Positions 22,509 through 25,568 of a stretch of 25,568 bases of DNA are shown here, piece after piece. Location: NCBI GenBank assembly GCA_002402945.1, contig DHGV01000033.1:1-25568 (forward strand), given 5' to 3'. A program made the position numbers and the translations under genes. This stretch comes from Pelotomaculum sp. UBA4789. GTDB lineage: Bacteria > Bacillota > Desulfotomaculia > Desulfotomaculales > Pelotomaculaceae. Numbering within the stretch: the stretch's first letter is position 1; each line of letters opens with the position of its first letter. The notes below the pieces were generated by a model. The model worked only from the letters and a program-made list of their open reading frames with translations. It was not told the DNA's origin and did no database searches.

Positions 22509-25325
22509 TCAGGACAGCTGACGTTTGATGGTTTCAATACTGAAAGCTTCAATAACGTCCCCTTCCTGTATTTCATTGTATTTTTCTATGGCCAAGCCGC
22601 ACTCATATCCCTGCAGCACTTCCTTGGCGTCATCTTTAAAGCGCTTCAGTGATTCAAGTTTCCCTTCGTGGACAACGATACCGTCACGTACAACCCTGAC
22701 CCCTGCATCTCTCTCGATTTTCCCCTCAACGACATAGCAGCCTGCAATCGTGCCAATCTTGGAAGCCTTAAAGACCTTGCGTATTTCAGCCCGGCCGAGC
22801 ATCACCTCGCGGTATTCAGGCTCAAGCAGGCCGCTCATGGCCGCCTTCACGTCTTCAATTGCATCATAGATAACCCGGTAAAGGCGTATATCTACTTTTT
22901 CAGTTTCCGCTGCCTTTCTGGCATTTACGTCAGGACGCACATTGAAACCAATGATGATAGCGTTGGAGGCGGACGCGAACATGACATCCGTTTCTCGTAT
23001 GGCGCCTACACCGCCATGAATAATATTAACTTTTACCTCACCAGTGTTTAACCTTACCAGCGCCTGGCGCAGAGCCTCTACAGAACCCTGGACATCAGCT
23101 TTGACAATGATCCCGAGTTCCTTGATCTGGCCTTCCTGAATATATTTAAAAAGGTCTTCCAAAGACACCTTGGTGGTGGTCTTCATTTCCTCATCGCGCC
23201 TTCTGGTTTGTCTCCTGGATGCAATACTCTTTGCCAGTTTTTCATCTTCTGTGACGATGAAAATATCGCCGGCTTCAGGGACCTCGGAAAAGCCAATAAC
23301 CTCAACCGGTGTTGAAGGCCCCGCTTTTTTAATGCGGCGTCCCTTATCATCCATCATAGCCCTCACCCGGCCGACTGCTGATCCGGCAATAACAGTATCG
23401 CCGATGTTCAGAGTTCCGTTCTGCACCAGGACTGAGGCGACAGGGCCTCGGCCTTTATCCAGTTCGGCTTCAATAACCGTACCCCTGGCAGGCCGGTTCA
23501 CATTGGCTTTCAACTCACTCATTTCCGCGACCAGCAGGATCATCTCTAAAAGCTCTTTGATCCCCTGTTTATTTACAGCGGAAACATTTACACATATAGT
23601 ATCGCCGCCCCATTCCTCAGAAACAAGACCATGTTCTGTCAGTTCCTGCTTCACTTTATCAGGGTTTGCGCCCGGCTTGTCAATCTTATTTATAGCGACG
23701 ATAATGGGAACCTTGGCATCCTTGGCATGGTTGATCGCTTCCACTGTCTGCGGCATAACACCATCATCAGCCGCTACCACCAGAATAGCTATATCTGTTA
23801 TCTGGGCGCCGCGCGCGCGCATTGCTGTAAAGGCCTCGTGGCCTGGTGTATCAATGAAAGTTATTTTTTTGCCATTATGCTCGACCTGGTATGCTCCTAT
23901 ATGCTGCGTTATACCGCCTGCTTCAGTTGCGATAACGTTTGTTTCCCGGATAGCGTCCAAAAGTGAAGTCTTACCGTGGTCAACGTGTCCCATAACTGTT
24001 ACAACACTTGGCCTGGACTGCAACAGTTCCGGGCTGTCCTCCGGTTCCTGCATCAGCACCGCTTCCAGATCAACAGGCAGTTTAATCTCAACTTCATAAC
24101 CGAACTCGTTAGCCAGGATAGTTGCTGTGTCGGTATCGATTTCCTGGTTAATTGTAGCCAGCACACCCAATTGCATCAGTTTTTTAATCAGTTCGGCCGG
24201 GTTTTTATGGACCTTTAATGACAGTTCCTGCACAGTTACAGATTCGCCAAGCACAACCGGTTTTTTCTCGATTTCTTTTATCGGCCTTTGCACCTGTTCC
24301 TGCGTCCTGGAAGCCCCTTTTTTACGGTGGGCGCCCGTGCGAAGCCTAGCTTCCGCCTGATCAGCGCTTAAACTCCTCTTTTCAAAGCGGTTCCTTGGCT
24401 CAGGCTTTTTAAAAGGCGGTTTTGGTTGTTTGGGTTTTTCCGCTGTTTTTGCTTTGTCCAGCGGGGGGCGGCCCTTGTCATCCACCCTGGGCGGCTGCGG
24501 ACGCAGCCCCTGCTGCACGCCGCTGGGCCTCGCAGCCTGGCCGGAATCTGTGCGAACCGGCCGATCCATTGGCCTCGCAAACGGAGTGCCGCCTGGCCGC
24601 GGTGCGCCGCCAGGACGTGGGGCACCCACACCCCGCTGTGGCGGCCTTGCTCCCGGGGCAGCCGGTCCGGCTCCCGTTCTTAAAGGAGCGCCCTGCCTCT
24701 GGTCAGCAGGCCTGTCATAGCTTCTGGCCGGCCGTATTGACGGCGCCCTGCTGTCAACCGGCCTAGCTGTGCCGCGATCCTGTACCGGTCTTGCCTGTTG
24801 GGGCCTGTCAAACTGGGGCTTATCCGGACGCGAAGCATCCCTCTGTAATTGCGGTTTTTCCTGCTGCCCTTCACCGCTGGGCTTTAAAACCTGTTCGCTT
24901 CTGGGCGGGCTTTGGGGCCTTGTCATCCCAGCCGGTTGTTTTGGCCTTTCCTGAAAGCGCCTGTCCGGCGGACGGGAGGGTACACGGTCAACAGTACTGC
25001 TGCCGCGATGAAAATCAGGCCTCTGTTTATCATCGACCGGAACTGTTTTTTGTGCAGTCTGAGGCTTTCTCGTTTCAACCTGCTGCTCCTGCGGGAGCGC
25101 AGCTTTAACAGGCTGATTTATTACCTGTTTCTGACCGGCAGCTTCAGCCTGTTCTTTTTTAATTTCATCTTTTTTGTAAATCTTGAGCAGTCCCCCGATA
25201 TCACTGTCCTCCAAGGTACTCATGTGAGATTTGACAGTAACACCCATTTCGTTTAATTTATTGATTATTTCTTTACTCTCTATGTTAAGTTCCTTGGCTA
25301 GTTCGTGTACACGTTTTTTTACCAT
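22509..25325 (-). CDS. infB: Translation initiation factor IF-2
   Basis: GTPase that places initiator tRNA in the ribosomal P site and promotes subunit joining. The 938-aa product has an IF2N domain at residues 1-45, a long Pro/Arg/Gln/Gly-rich low-complexity linker (about 60-330), a second IF2N-like domain (about 355-405), then the G domain with GHVDHGKT (446-453), DTPGHEAF and NKID. Domains II, III and the C-terminal tRNA-binding domain follow to the stop. The ATG at 25325 has GGAGGTG 5 nt upstream. It follows ylxR directly; the usual ylxQ gene is missing. Confidence 0.98.
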   Translation of the reverse strand: MVKKRVHELAKELNIESKEIINKLNEMGVTVKSHMSTLEDSDIGGLLKIYKKDEIKKEQAEAAGQKQVINQPVKAALPQEQQVETRKPQTAQKTVPVDDKQRPDFHRGSSTVDRVPSRPPDRRFQERPKQPAGMTRPQSPPRSEQVLKPSGEGQQEKPQLQRDASRPDKPQFDRPQQARPVQDRGTARPVDSRAPSIRPARSYDRPADQRQGAPLRTGAGPAAPGARPPQRGVGAPRPGGAPRPGGTPFARPMDRPVRTDSGQAARPSGVQQGLRPQPPRVDDKGRPPLDKAKTAEKPKQPKPPFKKPEPRNRFEKRSLSADQAEARLRTGAHRKKGASRTQEQVQRPIKEIEKKPVVLGESVTVQELSLKVHKNPAELIKKLMQLGVLATINQEIDTDTATILANEFGYEVEIKLPVDLEAVLMQEPEDSPELLQSRPSVVTVMGHVDHGKTSLLDAIRETNVIATEAGGITQHIGAYQVEHNGKKITFIDTPGHEAFTAMRARGAQITDIAILVVAADDGVMPQTVEAINHAKDAKVPIIVAINKIDKPGANPDKVKQELTEHGLVSEEWGGDTICVNVSAVNKQGIKELLEMILLVAEMSELKANVNRPARGTVIEAELDKGRGPVASVLVQNGTLNIGDTVIAGSAVGRVRAMMDDKGRRIKKAGPSTPVEVIGFSEVPEAGDIFIVTEDEKLAKSIASRRQTRRRDEEMKTTTKVSLEDLFKYIQEGQIKELGIIVKADVQGSVEALRQALVRLNTGEVKVNIIHGGVGAIRETDVMFASASNAIIIGFNVRPDVNARKAAETEKVDIRLYRVIYDAIEDVKAAMSGLLEPEYREVMLGRAEIRKVFKASKIGTIAGCYVVEGKIERDAGVRVVRDGIVVHEGKLESLKRFKDDAKEVLQGYECGLAIEKYNEIQEGDVIEAFSIETIKRQLS

Positions 25326-25342
25326 TCAAACACCTCCAGATA

Positions 25343-25417
25343 TTAGTTATTCAATATTTGACATCTCCCCTTCCAGGATGGCTTCAAAACTCCCAAAGCG
25401 AGATAAATGTCAGCCAT
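25343..25417 (-). other. 24-codon open frame in the place of ylxQ
   Basis: An ATG at 25417 overlaps the ylxR stop and opens a 24-residue frame, beginning MADIYLALGV, with AGGAGG 13 nt upstream. In many Firmicutes the L7Ae-family gene ylxQ stands here. The frame could be a remnant of its start, a leader peptide, or chance. I do not claim it is expressed. Confidence 0.2.
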
Positions 25418-25568
25418 TTTTTACCAGCCCCCTCCTTAAATCTTCCACCAGCTCCTGACTGATTGTACGCTGCAGCGCTTTATCCAGACGCTTACCCTTC
25501 AGCGCCTTGGCAAGACACTCCAGTCCCGGGCAGATATAGGCGCCGCGGCCGGATTTCTTTCCTGTGGG
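25410..25568 (-). CDS. ylxR: YlxR / RnpM family RNA-binding protein, N-terminus cut by window edge
   Basis: The last 52 codons of a small basic protein of the YlxR family (recently called RnpM, reported as a modulator of RNase P; established elsewhere). Visible: TGKKSGRGAYIC, then the ECLAKALKGKRLDKAL segment, a conserved block of the family, then EDLRRGLVKNG and a TGA at 25412-25410. It is in frame from the first base of the minus strand, so the N-terminus with the usual RxC motif is outside the window. It directly precedes infB, as in the nusA-ylxR-(ylxQ)-infB operon. Confidence 0.9.
   Translation of the reverse strand, partial: PTGKKSGRGAYICPGLECLAKALKGKRLDKALQRTISQELVEDLRRGLVKNG

Noticed and set aside
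23170..24099. 309-codon plus-strand frame within infB
   Set aside because: It lies opposite the IF-2 GTPase domain, where codon bias keeps the antisense frame open. No SD or recognisable domain.
1..25568. CRISPR array, tRNA/rRNA genes, intact insertion sequence or prophage genes
   Set aside because: No regularly spaced repeats, no cloverleaf-like tRNA sequence and no transposase or phage protein motifs were seen in either strand.

Overview
The window is a densely packed, single-direction stretch of low-to-mid G+C Gram-positive chromosome. Every credible gene lies on the minus strand, so transcription runs from high to low coordinates. The gene order (ylxR-infB-rbfA-nrnA-truB-ribF-rpsO-pnp-M16 peptidase-dut ... 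dapB-asd-dapA-rnj ... ftsK/spoIIIE) follows the rpsO-pnp-asd-dapA-rnjB-spoIIIE neighbourhood of Bacillus subtilis. Frequent TTG/GTG starts with strong Shine-Dalgarno (SD) sequences and a copper-amine-oxidase-like stalk domain suggest a clostridial Firmicute, probably Peptococcaceae (Pelotomaculum/Desulfotomaculum-like). That placement is an inference from gene content and style, not from a database search.

Layout in direction of transcription. (1) 25568-19227: translation and RNA-modification block: C-terminus of ylxR, infB, rbfA, nrnA, truB and ribF, several with overlapping or near-touching ends. (2) 19193-16459: rpsO, with a near-consensus sigma-A promoter and a structured leader, then a hairpin, then pnp, closed by a strong terminator. 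(3) 16456-14554: M16 zinc peptidase and dUTPase. (4) 14530-12769: two copies of a degenerate palindromic repeat, then a decaying gene for a secreted protein with two copper-amine-oxidase N-terminal-like repeats and a caspase-like domain (four lesions). (5) 12765-7925: dapB-asd-dapA-rnj, that is, aspartate-pathway steps towards diaminopimelate/lysine followed by RNase J, ending in a terminator. (6) 7835-7329: a nitroreductase-family gene and a small stem-loop repeat. (7) 7276-2777: a thiamine operon, promoter - TPP riboswitch - intrinsic terminator - thiD-thiM-thiE-thiC-HAD phosphatase. (8) 2699-1787: uppP with its own promoter and terminator. (9) 1729-1: N-terminal 576 codons of an FtsK/SpoIIIE DNA translocase, cut by the window edge.

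Most of the window is housekeeping. The items most worth a second look are the multiply broken stalk-plus-caspase gene and its upstream repeats, the cysteine-cluster HAD phosphatase under TPP-riboswitch control, the structured rpsO leader, the lone stem-loop carrying GGGGACGGTTCT next to the nitroreductase gene, and the missing ylxQ and ylxP genes around infB. I found no convincing new multi-gene system, CRISPR array, tRNA, rRNA, transposase or plus-strand gene.
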